Shown in pieces: positions 50,054 through 59,154 of a DNA stretch of 64,000 bases (positions are counted from its first letter, which is position 1; each line of letters begins with the position of its first letter). The translations under genes were made by a program, and so were the position numbers. Location of the stretch: NCBI RefSeq assembly GCF_009765995.1, contig NZ_LMUI01000041.1, forward strand, positions 9,875-73,874, in the 5' to 3' direction. Under the pieces are notes generated by a model. It saw only the letters and a program-made list of their open reading frames with translations. It made no database searches and was not told where the DNA came from. Source of the stretch: Methylocapsa sp. S129. GTDB taxonomy: Bacteria > Pseudomonadota > Alphaproteobacteria > Rhizobiales > Beijerinckiaceae.

Positions 50054-51190
50054 TCAGCCGCCCACTTGCGCGATCACGCTGATCTTCCCCTCGCGCACGC
50101 CGACGATCTGCATCGGCGTGTGGGGATGATTGTGGTCGTCCATCGCATAAGTCCCGCCAAGAAGAGACGGCATTTTGGATGATTTCAGCGCCTGCTGAAT
50201 GTCCCCTGGCCTGTCTGAATTCGCGCGGCGGATGGCGTCGACCACAAGATAGGTCGCCTCATAGGCGAAGAACGACCGCTGGGTCGGCGTCAGCCCATAT
50301 TTGGCGCGATAGGCGTGAACGAAATCCTGAACGCCCGGCGTCTCAAGGAAAGGGGTGAACACCGTGACGCCCGCGGCGCTGTCGAGGCCGCCTTTGGCGA
50401 GGAACTGCGGCGACACCGCGCCGATCGCCGTCGCAAAGTCGATGCGTCCGGTAACCGGCACGCTCCAGCCGGCGTGTTCATAGGCGTGAAAGAACGCCGC
50501 GGTGGAAACACCCAGCACAGTGACGATCCGATCCGGCGCCAGCGCCTTGAAGCGCGCGAGCAGCGGCGCAAGATCGGTCGTCCCCTTGGCGATCGTTTCA
50601 TTGGCGAGGATTTTCAAACCGGCGGCCGCGGCCGCCTTCTCCATGCTCGCGGCATTGGTCTTGTTGAAGTCGTTATCGTCGGCGACGATCGCGACGCTAT
50701 GAACGCCCTGCCCCTTCAGCCAATCCATCATGTCGGTCGCGATATCGAGATCAGACGGGATCGTCTTGAAGACATAGTCATTGCCGCCGACGCCGGACGC
50801 ATCGACGAAATCCTGGCCCGCCGAAATATCGATAACGAGGGGAACTTTCGCCTCTTGCACTATGGGCATGATCGCATGCGTGACCGGCGTCGCCAGGGCG
50901 CCCAGCAGCACCGGCGCATGCTGCTCCTCGATCAGCCTTTTCGTCGCGGCGATCCCCGCGGGGATATCGGCGGCATTGTCGCCGTAGACGGCCTCCACCG
51001 GACGGCCGAGCACGCCGCCCGCCTGGTTGATGCGCTGAAGAGCGAGTTCGACGCCATATTGTTCGCTTTGTCCGCGATCGGCGAGAGGTCCGCTGAGAAT
51101 GGTCGTGACGCCGATGCGCACGGGTTCAGCGGCGAAAGCCGGACCGATGGCCAGGAGACATCCTGTCAGGAAAGCGGTTCTGAACATCAT
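50054..51190 (-). CDS. ABC transporter substrate-binding protein, branched-chain amino acid type (LivK-like)
   Basis: 378 residues from the ATG at 51190. Signal peptide MMFRTAFLTGCLLAIGPAFA. The mature part shows the Peripla_BP_6 pattern: VRIGVTTILSGPLADRGQSE, INQAGGVLGRPVEAVYGDN, APVLLGALATPVTHAIMPIV, and in the second lobe YVFKTIPSDLDIATDMMDWL. It binds an amino acid, amide or aromatic acid. No LivHMGF partners are encoded nearby, so it is an orphan receptor or works with distant genes. It is divergent from hpnN. Confidence 0.88.
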   Translation of the reverse strand: MMFRTAFLTGCLLAIGPAFAAEPVRIGVTTILSGPLADRGQSEQYGVELALQRINQAGGVLGRPVEAVYGDNAADIPAGIAATKRLIEEQHAPVLLGALATPVTHAIMPIVQEAKVPLVIDISAGQDFVDASGVGGNDYVFKTIPSDLDIATDMMDWLKGQGVHSVAIVADDNDFNKTNAASMEKAAAAAGLKILANETIAKGTTDLAPLLARFKALAPDRIVTVLGVSTAAFFHAYEHAGWSVPVTGRIDFATAIGAVSPQFLAKGGLDSAAGVTVFTPFLETPGVQDFVHAYRAKYGLTPTQRSFFAYEATYLVVDAIRRANSDRPGDIQQALKSSKMPSLLGGTYAMDDHNHPHTPMQIVGVREGKISVIAQVGG

Positions 51191-51432
51191 CGGTATTTTC
51201 CCTTGGAATATTCGATAGCGCCATTCCGCGAGCGCCAGATCAGGCAAAACAGGCTAGCCTGTCCGCGTTGCCGCCGCCACGATGCATCGCCTGTCGGAGA
51301 TCAATCTTGCGTGCTCGCGTGGCGGCAGGGGCGTCGGCGCGCTTTGCCCGACGGGCTCGACCTTGACCGGACGCGCGGCGCTATTCCATATGGCTCGTTC
51401 CGGAAGCAGGCGGCCCGCAAGATGACGGATAC

Positions 51433-54021
51433 GTGATGATTGTCGCAACGATCGCACGGATCGTCGTGTTTTGCGGCCGAAACTGCTGGGCCGTCATCGG
51501 CGCGTTCCTGCCGCTCGCCTGCGTCTCGGCTTTCTATCTTGTTCAGAATTTCGCGATCACCACCGACAGCAGCAAGCTCTTGTCGGAATCGCTGCCTTGG
51601 CGGCAACAGGAAATCGTGCTGGACCGTGCGTTTCCGGGGCGCACGGACCTGATCGTCGCGGTCGTCGACGCGGCGACGCCTGAAGCCGCCGCGGCGGCCG
51701 CCGGCGCGCTGAGCGAACGCCTCGCCCCACGCACCGATCTCTTTCACACCGTGCGCCAGCCCGGCGGCGAGCCCTTTTTCGCGCAAGAGGGGCTTCTGTT
51801 CGGGACATTGGCGGAGGTCCGGCGCAATTGCGACGAATTCCTCCGCGCGCAGTTCTTCCTGACCGGTCTTGCCGCCGATCCGAGCCTGCGCGGAATCATG
51901 GGCGTTTTATCGCAGGGGCTGCAGGGGGTGCGCCTCAGGCAAGGTAGGCTTGAGGACTTTTCGCAACCGATCGCGCTGATCGCGGACGCGCTTGAACGGT
52001 CGGCCGCCGGGCGCGATCCGGCATTTTCGTGGCGCAGGCTGATCGCCGGCCGGGCGCCTGAACCCGCCGATCTGCGCCAATTCGTCTATTTCCAGCCCAA
52101 GCTCGACTTTGGCGATCTGCAACCGGGCGGGCGCGCCGCCAAGGCCATTCGCGACGCCGCCAAAGCGCTTTCGCTGACGCCCGAACACGGCGTGAAGGTG
52201 CGCCTGACGGGTCCGGTCGCGCTTTCGGATGAGGAATTCGCGACTGTCGCCGACGGCGCCGCCGTCAACGGCGTGGCGACGGCGCTCATCGTCATCCTGA
52301 TCCTTTGGCTCGCGCTGAAGCAGCCGCGCCTCATCGTCGCGGTTCTCGCCAATCTGGTCGCCGGGCTCGCCATCACCGCGGCAGTCGGCCTCTGGATGGT
52401 CGGGACGCTGAACCTGATCTCGGTCGCTTTCGCGGTCCTGTTCGTCGGGCTGGGCGTTGATTTTGGCATTCAGTTCACCGTGCGCTATCGCGACGCGCGC
52501 CACAGCGAAGCCAACATCGGCGCGGCGCTGCGCAACACAGGCGCAGGCGTCAGCGGTCCTCTGCTGCTCGCGGCGGCTTCGACGGCCGCCGGCTTCTATT
52601 CCTTCCTGCCGACGGCGTATCGCGGGCTATCGGAGCTCGGGCTTATCGCCGGAACGGGCATGCTGATCGCCTTCGCGACCAGCGTCACCCTGTTGCCCGC
52701 CCTGATCGCCGCGCTGAAGCCGAAAGGCGAGCCCGATCCGATCGGCTTTGCCGCGCTGGCTCCCCTCGACCGCTTCCTGACGCGCTGGCGCTTCTGGATC
52801 ATCGGCGGGACGCTGGGCGTCACGCTGCTTGGCGCGCCGCTTCTTTTCAATTTGCGGTTCGACTTCAATCCCTTGAATCTGCGCAGCGCCAGCACGGAAT
52901 CCGTATCGACCCTACTGGACCTGATGAAGGACCCGCACGCCAGCCCCAACTCGATCGACGTGCTGACGCCCGATCTGGCCAAGGCGACGGCGCTGGCGGC
53001 CAAGCTGTCGCAAGTCCCGGAAGTCGCCGAGACGCGCACCCTGCAAAGCTTCGTGCCGACCGAGCAGCCGGAAAAACTCGCCATCATCAAGGACACGGCT
53101 AGTCTGTTGAAGGACGCCCTCAATCCGCCATCGGTCGCGCCCACCCCGACGGACGCCGAGGACATCGAGGCGCTCAAAGCGACGGCGCGGGACCTGCTTG
53201 ATTCCATCGGCGAGGCCGGCGGCAAGACGGCCGACGATGCGCGCAGACTGAGCCGCCTCCTGACCAACCTGGCCAACGGGACGCCCGGCGCGCGCCAGAT
53301 TATTCGCGACGCCCTCGTCAAACCGCTCGTCGTCACGCTCGACCAGGTCCGCAGCTTGCTGAACGCGGCGCCCGCCTCGATCGAGAGCCTGCCGCCCTCG
53401 CTGGTCCAGGATTGGGTGGCGAGCGACGGGCGCGCGCGCATCGAGGTCGCGCCGAAAGGCGACTCGAACGACAATAAGACGATGCGTCAATTCGCCGACG
53501 CGGTCCTCAAAGTCGCGCCGGAGGCGACGGGCAGCCCGATCTTCATCCTTGAGGCGGCCAAGACGATCGTCAGGGCTTTCTGGCAGGCGGGCCTGTGGTC
53601 GATCGTCTCGATCGCGCTTCTGCTGTTCCTGGTGCTGCGGCGGCTGACCGATGTGGCGCTGACCCTGATCCCGCTGATGGTGGCGATCGTCGCAACCCTC
53701 GAAATATGCGTGCTGATCGACCTGCCGCTCAATTTCGCCAATATCATCGCGCTGCCCCTGCTGCTCGGGGTGGGCGTCGCGTTCAAAATCTATTACGTGA
53801 TGGCGTGGCGCGCCGGCGAAACCAATTTCCTGCAATTGAGCCTGACGCGCGCCGTCTTCTTCAGCGCTTTGGCGACCGCGACGGCCTTCGGCAGCCTGTG
53901 GTTCTCGCACCACCCCGGCACGTCGAGCATGGGCAAGCTGATGGCGCTCGCGCTTGTGACGACGCTCTCGGCCGCGCTGCTGTTCCAGCCGGCGCTGCTC
54001 GCGACCCGCAAGCACGATTGA
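51433..54021 (+). CDS. hpnN: Hopanoid transporter HpnN (RND superfamily)
   Basis: 862 residues; the GTG at 51433 or the ATG at 51436 may be used. It has the two-fold RND layout: one N-terminal helix, a large periplasmic loop (about 45-270), five helices (about 275-450 with LFVGLGVDFGIQFTVRYRDA), a second loop (about 480-710) and a final helix bundle (LLLGVGVAFKIYYVMAWRAG). The periplasmic start TTDSSKLLSESLPWRQQE is the HpnN signature. HpnN moves hopanoids to the outer membrane. No other hpn genes are in view, so it is separated from the biosynthetic cluster. Confidence 0.88.
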   Translation: MMIVATIARIVVFCGRNCWAVIGAFLPLACVSAFYLVQNFAITTDSSKLLSESLPWRQQEIVLDRAFPGRTDLIVAVVDAATPEAAAAAAGALSERLAPRTDLFHTVRQPGGEPFFAQEGLLFGTLAEVRRNCDEFLRAQFFLTGLAADPSLRGIMGVLSQGLQGVRLRQGRLEDFSQPIALIADALERSAAGRDPAFSWRRLIAGRAPEPADLRQFVYFQPKLDFGDLQPGGRAAKAIRDAAKALSLTPEHGVKVRLTGPVALSDEEFATVADGAAVNGVATALIVILILWLALKQPRLIVAVLANLVAGLAITAAVGLWMVGTLNLISVAFAVLFVGLGVDFGIQFTVRYRDARHSEANIGAALRNTGAGVSGPLLLAAASTAAGFYSFLPTAYRGLSELGLIAGTGMLIAFATSVTLLPALIAALKPKGEPDPIGFAALAPLDRFLTRWRFWIIGGTLGVTLLGAPLLFNLRFDFNPLNLRSASTESVSTLLDLMKDPHASPNSIDVLTPDLAKATALAAKLSQVPEVAETRTLQSFVPTEQPEKLAIIKDTASLLKDALNPPSVAPTPTDAEDIEALKATARDLLDSIGEAGGKTADDARRLSRLLTNLANGTPGARQIIRDALVKPLVVTLDQVRSLLNAAPASIESLPPSLVQDWVASDGRARIEVAPKGDSNDNKTMRQFADAVLKVAPEATGSPIFILEAAKTIVRAFWQAGLWSIVSIALLLFLVLRRLTDVALTLIPLMVAIVATLEICVLIDLPLNFANIIALPLLLGVGVAFKIYYVMAWRAGETNFLQLSLTRAVFFSALATATAFGSLWFSHHPGTSSMGKLMALALVTTLSAALLFQPALLATRKHD

Positions 54022-54042
54022 TCTTGCGCAAGGCCTCGCAGA

Positions 54043-54855
54043 TTATGGGCGCTGCGCGGAGAAGACGTGCGCGCGCAGCGGACAGCGCACCGGATGGTCG
54101 CCAAAGCCCGCGGCGATATTGGCTGCGACCATCGCCTTGATATCGGCAAGCGCTTCGGGGCGGCGGTTCATGATCTCGGTGTAAAGCGGGCTGCCTTCGA
54201 CGAGGCCAATCGCGGCCTCCGCGGCGGACGGACTTGCGCCGACCTTTGACAGCGTGCGCGATTCGATATTCTGAAATCCGGCGTCGGCCAGCCAGGCCCG
54301 TATCGGCGCGGGGTCATGCAGGCTGAAGGGAACGCGCATGAATTGCGGCGGGCTCTCGGGAAAATATTGAACGCTCGCTTCGAAGGCGATTTTCGGGACC
54401 GGGTTGGCGTCGATCGCGTCCCAGACGTTGAAGAGATAGCGGCCGCCCGGCTTCAGCACGCGAAAAGCCTCGCGCACGCCCGCGGCTTTGTCAGGAAAGA
54501 ACATCAAGCCGAACTGGCAGACAACAGCATCGAACGACGCGTCGTCGAATGGCAAATTGGTCCCGTCCGCCTGCCGCCATTCCAGCCCGAGACCGGCGAC
54601 GCCGCGCCGCTGCGCGTGAGCGAACATCGCCTCGTTGAGGTCGGTCGCGACGATTGCACCCTGGCCGCCCAGCCGCCTGAGCAGGCGTTCGGTGAGGATG
54701 CCGGTGCCGCAAGCCGTCTCGAGCACGCGCGCGCTAGGCGCGACGGGGACGCGCGCCGCCAGGTCGTCGGCGAATTCGTGGAACAGAAGCGGGCCGAGAT
54801 ACGCATCGTAGGCGTGAGGGATCGATCCGACGAATGCCGCGTTTGGATCAGCCAT
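54043..54855 (-). CDS. Class I SAM-dependent methyltransferase
   Basis: 270 residues from the ATG at 54855 (TTTGGAGCG upstream). The Rossmann core has motif I RVLETACGTGILTERLLRRL, IVATDLNEAMFAHAQRRGV, then WRQADGTNLPFDDASFDAVV and FRVLKPGGRYLFNVWDA, as in UbiE/Methyltransf_11 enzymes. The substrate is unknown. Its start region directly abuts the duplicated cobT fragment at 54886-54963, so its promoter may lie in the inserted DNA. Confidence 0.88.
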   Translation of the reverse strand: MADPNAAFVGSIPHAYDAYLGPLLFHEFADDLAARVPVAPSARVLETACGTGILTERLLRRLGGQGAIVATDLNEAMFAHAQRRGVAGLGLEWRQADGTNLPFDDASFDAVVCQFGLMFFPDKAAGVREAFRVLKPGGRYLFNVWDAIDANPVPKIAFEASVQYFPESPPQFMRVPFSLHDPAPIRAWLADAGFQNIESRTLSKVGASPSAAEAAIGLVEGSPLYTEIMNRRPEALADIKAMVAANIAAGFGDHPVRCPLRAHVFSAQRP

Positions 54856-54885
54856 GATACGCTCCAAAGGAGGAACCGACATGAT

Positions 54886-54963
54886 GGGCGAGCGCGCCCT
54901 CAACAATTCCGACCGCCTGCGCCGCGCCCGAACCTTCGCCCAGCCGCATGCCAAGATCGAGCG
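54886..54963 (-). pseudogene. Fragment of a second cobT 3' end
   Basis: About 78 bp align with the intact cobT at 55513-55590 at roughly 80-85 percent identity by eye. In the minus frame the fragment reads LDLGMRLGEGSGAAQAVGIV, against LDLGMRLGEGSGAALAVGIV in cobT. It has no start of its own. The alignment begins directly where the DUF2442 gene stops, so the DUF4160/DUF2442 pair lies between two cobT 3' ends. Confidence 0.8.
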
Positions 54964-55224
54964 TCAAGCAACCCCGGCCTTTGGCCGTGGGCGTGTCTGA
55001 TCGCCTCGCCCCGCCAGCAGCCCTTCGATGGAGATGTCCTCGTCCAGATCTTCCCAGTGCAGGCCACGCGCGCTGATAGAGACCTGCTCGCGCTGCGCCG
55101 ACGAGCCGCGCAACAGGCGCGGAAACCACGCCAGCGGAACGCCGAGCGTACGACCGTCCGACAACTCGACCCAGAAGCTGTCCTCATCGAAACGGACACT
55201 GTTAGCTCTCACCAAAGAACTCAT
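54964..55224 (-). CDS. DUF2442 family protein
   Basis: 86 residues from the ATG at 55224 (GAGGGCCTGGG upstream). The DUF2442 core is VRFDEDSFWVELSDGRTLGV, then PLAWFPRLLRGS and GLHWEDLDEDISIEGLLAG. Such proteins occur in pairs with DUF4160 proteins and are suspected of toxin-antitoxin-like behaviour, but no activity is firmly known to me. The start lies inside the 3' end of the full-length DUF4160 frame. The last residues run up to the cobT fragment. Confidence 0.85.
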   Translation of the reverse strand: MSSLVRANSVRFDEDSFWVELSDGRTLGVPLAWFPRLLRGSSAQREQVSISARGLHWEDLDEDISIEGLLAGRGDQTRPRPKAGVA

Positions 55225-55450
55225 CCCAGGCCCTCAAAATAAAGCTTCTCCGATGCGTGACGAGTTCGAGCAGTTCACGCAAAGTCTAAGCGTTGAAGCC
55301 ATCATTATAGGCGACAATCACCTCGGGAGACAGCCAAAATTTGGCTTCTATTCCGTCCTTCAGCACGTGAATATGCACAGGCTCGCGCGGGTCGCCTTCA
55401 TTTGCGTAAAAGAGAAAACGAAAGCCTTTGTGACGGAAAACGACCGGCAC
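55202..55450 (-). pseudogene. DUF4160 family protein interrupted by an in-frame TAG
   Basis: GTG start at 55450, seven bases after the cobT stop codon begins to be read, with GAGGGG upstream. The frame reads VPVVFRHKGFRFLFYANEGD, then REPVHIHVLKDGIEAKFWLS and VAYNDGFNA. An amber TAG follows at 55286-55288. The same frame then continues TLRELLELVTHRRSFILRAW to a TAA at 55202, which is the normal DUF4160 C terminus. So one base change to TAG splits a complete 82-residue domain after residue 54. It may be a pseudogene, or it may be read through. The full frame overlaps the DUF2442 start by 23 bases. Confidence 0.85.
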
Positions 55451-55454
55451 GCGT

Positions 55455-56477
55455 TCACCCCTCTTTCCCCGCCACGCCCGCTTCCGCGAAGGTCGCCATC
55501 CCGATATGGCAGGCGAGCGCGCCTTTGACGATGCCGACCGCCAGCGCCGCGCCTGAGCCTTCGCCAAGCCGCATGCCCAGATCAAGGATCGGCGGTTTGC
55601 CGAGGCGGCGCAGGACTTCGGCATGCGCGCTTTCGGCCGACACATGCGCGGCCATGCAATGGTCGAGCGCGGAAGGGTCGAGCGCCTGCAGGATCGCCGC
55701 GCTCGCGCAGACGACGAAGCCGTCGAGCAGCACGGGCGTGCGCTGAATGCGCGCGGCCAGGATCGCCCCCGCGATCGCCGCGATCTCGCGCCCGCCGACG
55801 CGGCGCAAAACCTCCAGCGGATCGCCGAGATGTTCGCGATGCAGCGCGACCGCGGCCGCCACCGCGCCCGCCTTGCGCTTCAGGCCTTCGTCGTCGACGC
55901 CCGTGCCGCGCCCGACCCAATCTTCTGGCTTGCCGCCCCAGAGCGCATGATAGATGGCGGCCGCCACCGTGGTGTTGCCGATGCCCATTTCGCCAAGGCA
56001 CAGGAGGTCGGCGCCTGAAGCCAGCGCCTCCATGCCGAAGGCCATCGTCGCCGCGCAGGCTTTTTCGTCGAGCGCGGGGCCTTGCGTGATATCGCCGGTC
56101 GGCACTTCCAGCGCGAGTTCGAATACTTTGAGACTGAGATCGAAGGTCTTGCAGATCTGATTGATCGCTGCGCCGCCGGAAGCGAAATTGGCGACCATCG
56201 CCTGCGTCACCGATTGGGGAAACGGCGAAACGCCTTGCGCGACGACGCCATGATTGCCGGCGAAGACCGCGACCAGCGGCTGATCGATATGCGGGCGCGG
56301 CGCGCCCTGCCAGGCGGCGAGCCATTCGACGATCGTCTCCAGCCGTCCCAGCGAACCGGCCGGCTTGGTCAGCTCGGCCTCGCGCGCCCGCACTGCGGCG
56401 GCCGCAGCCTCATCGGGGCCCGGCATGGCTTTGATCAGCGCGCGTATGTCGTCGAAGGGTCGCGGCGCGGTATTCAT
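55455..56477 (-). CDS. cobT: Nicotinate-nucleotide-dimethylbenzimidazole phosphoribosyltransferase
   Basis: 340 residues from the ATG at 56477 (a TTG at 56492 is less likely). It transfers phosphoribose from nicotinate mononucleotide to dimethylbenzimidazole when the lower loop of cobalamin is built. Family marks include LTKPAGSLGRLE, VFAGNHGVVAQGVSPFPQSV, CLGEMGIGNTTVAAAI, GRGTGVDDEGLKRK, TPVLLDGFVVCASA and the catalytic-Glu region LDLGMRLGEGSGAALA. Length is normal. No other cob genes are adjacent and no cobalamin riboswitch is seen. Its 3' end exists in a second copy at 54886. Confidence 0.95.
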   Translation of the reverse strand: MNTAPRPFDDIRALIKAMPGPDEAAAAAVRAREAELTKPAGSLGRLETIVEWLAAWQGAPRPHIDQPLVAVFAGNHGVVAQGVSPFPQSVTQAMVANFASGGAAINQICKTFDLSLKVFELALEVPTGDITQGPALDEKACAATMAFGMEALASGADLLCLGEMGIGNTTVAAAIYHALWGGKPEDWVGRGTGVDDEGLKRKAGAVAAAVALHREHLGDPLEVLRRVGGREIAAIAGAILAARIQRTPVLLDGFVVCASAAILQALDPSALDHCMAAHVSAESAHAEVLRRLGKPPILDLGMRLGEGSGAALAVGIVKGALACHIGMATFAEAGVAGKEG

Positions 56478-56632
56478 GAGAAGGTCTCGCAAGATTTAAG
56501 GACGCCGCCTCGTAAAGCAATTTCGCGGCAAACGGAAATGGGCGCCGCCGGCGTCAAATTTCATTGGCCGGCGAGTTCCTATACGATGGGCGACGACGCG
56601 ACTCGAAAATCGCGAGGAATCGAGGGAGCCCC

Positions 56633-57424
56633 ATGCCGCAACCGCCCAACACTTTCGCGCTTCCGCCGGGAATGCGCGTCCTCGTCACAGCCGGCGCTTC
56701 GGGCATCGGGCGCGCGATCGCCGATCTTCTGCTCGCTCATGGCGCGCGGGTCCATATCTGCGACGTGTCGGAGGAATTCCTTGGCGATTTCGCCAAGGCC
56801 TGGCCGGACGCCGGGCGCAGCAAGGCGGACGTCTCTTCGGAGGCCGATGTCGCGCGCTTGTTCGCGGACGTGCGCGCCAATCTTGGCGGGCTCGACGTGC
56901 TGATCAATAATGCGGGGATCGCTGGCCCGACCGGCGGCGTCGAGGACATAAAGCCGGCCGACTGGCGGCGCACGATCGACATCTGCCTGACGGGCCAGTT
57001 CCTCTGCGCCCATCACGCCGTTCCGATGCTGAAGGCGGCGGGCGGCGGCGCGATCGTCAATCTCTCGTCGGCCGCCGGGCGTTTTGGCTATGCGCTCCGC
57101 ACGCCCTATTCCGCCGCCAAATGGGGCGTCATCGGCTTCACCCAGAGTCTGGCCAAGGAACTCGGCCCCGCCAATATCCGCGTCAATGCGATCCTGCCCG
57201 GCATCATCGAGGGGCCGCGCATGACCGGCGTCATCGAGGCGCGCGCCAAACAAGTCGGCGTCGCCTATCAAGAGATGGAGAAAACCTATGTCGACCGCAT
57301 CTCGCTGCGCCGCATGACGTCAGCGCAGGACGTCGCGGCGACCGTGCTGTTCCTGGTCTCGGACGCGGGGCGTAACATGTCGGGGCAGTCGATCGGCGTC
57401 GACGGCAATGTGGAGAGCCTTTGA
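56633..57424 (+). CDS. SDR family oxidoreductase
   Basis: 263 residues from the ATG at 56633. The cofactor motif is TAGASGIGRAIADLL, with NNAGIAGPTGGVED, the catalytic Ser in IVNLSSAAGRFGYAL, and Y-x3-K in YSAAKWGVIGFTQSLAKELG. The C terminus ends MSGQSIGVDGNVESL, as in NAD(H)-dependent classical SDRs. The Asp in HICDVSEEFL suggests NAD preference. Substrate unknown, probably a hydroxy acid or sugar. It is divergent from cobT. Confidence 0.92.
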   Translation: MPQPPNTFALPPGMRVLVTAGASGIGRAIADLLLAHGARVHICDVSEEFLGDFAKAWPDAGRSKADVSSEADVARLFADVRANLGGLDVLINNAGIAGPTGGVEDIKPADWRRTIDICLTGQFLCAHHAVPMLKAAGGGAIVNLSSAAGRFGYALRTPYSAAKWGVIGFTQSLAKELGPANIRVNAILPGIIEGPRMTGVIEARAKQVGVAYQEMEKTYVDRISLRRMTSAQDVAATVLFLVSDAGRNMSGQSIGVDGNVESL

Positions 57425-57616
57425 GGGCGCTAGGGAGCGGCGACGATTGAACCGCCGCGCGAGGGCGCGGAACAATCTGGCGCGATCGGGGCGGGCGGGA
57501 CAAGCGCTCGACTACCCATTCGATGGTCAAGGTGAGAAACCGGAAAAACCACCTTGTTCCCTATACCGCCGCGTCCGGTTGACGCGCACCCGATCTCGCC
57601 AGAATAGACCGTTCTC

Positions 57617-57874
57617 TCACGCCCACAGCGGCGACAGCGAACCTCGTTGCGACGCGGATCCTTCGGCTAGGCTGTCGTGCGCCAGGATGATGCGGCTTTG
57701 CCGCGGCTCCCATACGAGGGGCGCGATATCGAACCGCTTGCAGCGGCCCATATGGCCCGTCGCGACTTTCGCCGCGTCGTCCTCGCTTTCGGATTCAATG
57801 ATCTCCGTCCGCACGGGCGGCGACGAATTCTCCAAGCTGTCAAAATAATAAGCGTGCCACGCAATATTGGCCAT
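57617..57874 (-). CDS. Conserved small hypothetical protein
   Basis: 85 residues from the ATG at 57874, which has a strong AGGGAGGAACCG ribosome binding site. MANIAWHAYYFDSLENSSPP is followed by an acidic stretch (TEIIESESEDDAAKVATGHM), a basic segment with one Cys (GRCKRF), and a PLVWEPRQSRIILA strand-like part. No domain is recognised. The good ribosome site and even composition suggest a real cytosolic gene. Confidence 0.6.
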   Translation of the reverse strand: MANIAWHAYYFDSLENSSPPVRTEIIESESEDDAAKVATGHMGRCKRFDIAPLVWEPRQSRIILAHDSLAEGSASQRGSLSPLWA

Positions 57875-57981
57875 CGGTTCCTCCCTGCGATCCCCCTGAC
57901 GCGTCCGCATTGAACTGCGAATCAACGCCGAACTGTTTAGTGGAAATTTGTGTCCGCATTGAGCCGTCCGCTCCTCTCACG

Positions 57982-58611
57982 CTATGGGCCGCGAGCCGAC
58001 CTTACGAAATCGACATCGTCGTCTTTCGGCAAAATCTCGATGCTGACGCCCATCCGGTCCCTGACCGGCCGCCGCAGCATTCGCGCGCCTTGCGGGGATA
58101 TTGCAAGACGTCCATTGGCCTGCAGCTCTTGAACCCGTACGCGAGACATTCGGAACTCGCTCGCCAACAGACGATCGACCCGCAGGCAGGTTGGCATGGG
58201 AACGGCCAACGCGATCTCTATTCTTTCGAGCGGCTCCGAACCCTCGGACAGCGCCAGCTTGCGCACGTCGACGGCGGCGAACTCTTCCACCCGCTCCGAC
58301 CTGCGCTTGAGGTCTTCAACGTCGAAAGCCGCGCGGCGCGCCCAATCCGGATCGTTCGTCTGAAGCGCTTGCAAAAACGCGGGGTCGATATCGCGGATAT
58401 GTCGACGCTCGAACAGCGGACGGTTCCAGCTATTCTCGCAGTCCACGCATTTGTAGATCAGCCAGGCGTCGACGCGCTTGCCATTGGCGTTGATCCTGAT
58501 TTTGTCGCTGCTGCGGAACGCTCTCGCGCCGCCGCATCGATTGCAGGTCAGCCAGGGTCGCGGGGCTATCTGGGGCGTAATCGTCCATTGGACTCGGAGG
58601 ACATTGGACAT
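57982..58611 (-). CDS. DUF1062 family protein
   Basis: 209 residues. The N-terminal half (about 20-70) is a zinc ribbon: WLTCNRCGGARAFRSSDKIR and WLIYKCVDCENSWNRPLFER, with two CxxC pairs. The C-terminal half has VDRLLASEFRMSRVRVQELQ, a helix pair that resembles an S4 or helix-turn-helix motif. The match to DUF1062 is good over the full length. Function is not known; nucleic acid binding is plausible from the fold. Confidence 0.85.
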   Translation of the reverse strand: MSNVLRVQWTITPQIAPRPWLTCNRCGGARAFRSSDKIRINANGKRVDAWLIYKCVDCENSWNRPLFERRHIRDIDPAFLQALQTNDPDWARRAAFDVEDLKRRSERVEEFAAVDVRKLALSEGSEPLERIEIALAVPMPTCLRVDRLLASEFRMSRVRVQELQANGRLAISPQGARMLRRPVRDRMGVSIEILPKDDDVDFVRSARGP

Positions 58612-59154
58612 GCCGGCTTGCTCTTCCCGTTGGGAAGTTCGTCAAGACGACGGCATTGAGGAGCCCCGAGAGGCGCGGCGTGGCGGCGGATTGAGTGGCG
58701 TTAAGGATGGAATGCGGAGGGCCGGTGCGCCCCGCCGCGTTCCAGCGCTGCCCTACCGGTCTCAAACCGCCACCCTGAAGAACGCAGTTCATATCGAGGC
58801 GCCGCGAACATATGGCCGCAGCGAAGATGCAGGCTGCCCCGCACTCACGACTACGACCGAACGCGCGACCATGCGTGCTTGGTGAAACTGGCGAGACCGG
58901 CGCTTACGATGGCAAAGCAGAACGCCCCTGTGAGGATGCCGACGCCTTTCTAACCCAACTGGATCGGGAATGGGAAGCGCCTTGGCCGAGGGCGGATGAC
59001 CGCCGCGGCGGAGCTCAGAGATGCGGCGGAACTCAATTTAATGTCATGACCGATCGTCAGGTTCTTCTGGTTCTCGGCCTCTCCCGGGGATAAAATTACG
59101 ACGCCTAGGCTTCAACGAGCCATTAAGGCTTGCGCTCTTTGGGAGGACAATCGG
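58612..59154. other. Intergenic region, no gene supported
   Basis: 540 bp of GC-rich DNA between the DUF1062 gene and the bicupin gene. Short frames on both strands (for example plus 58812-59093) show no domain and no ribosome binding site. The last 100 bp should hold the bicupin promoter. Confidence 0.5.

Noticed and set aside
56478-56632. Cobalamin riboswitch upstream of cobT
   Set aside because: I looked for the conserved riboswitch core in the leader and saw none; the leader is short.
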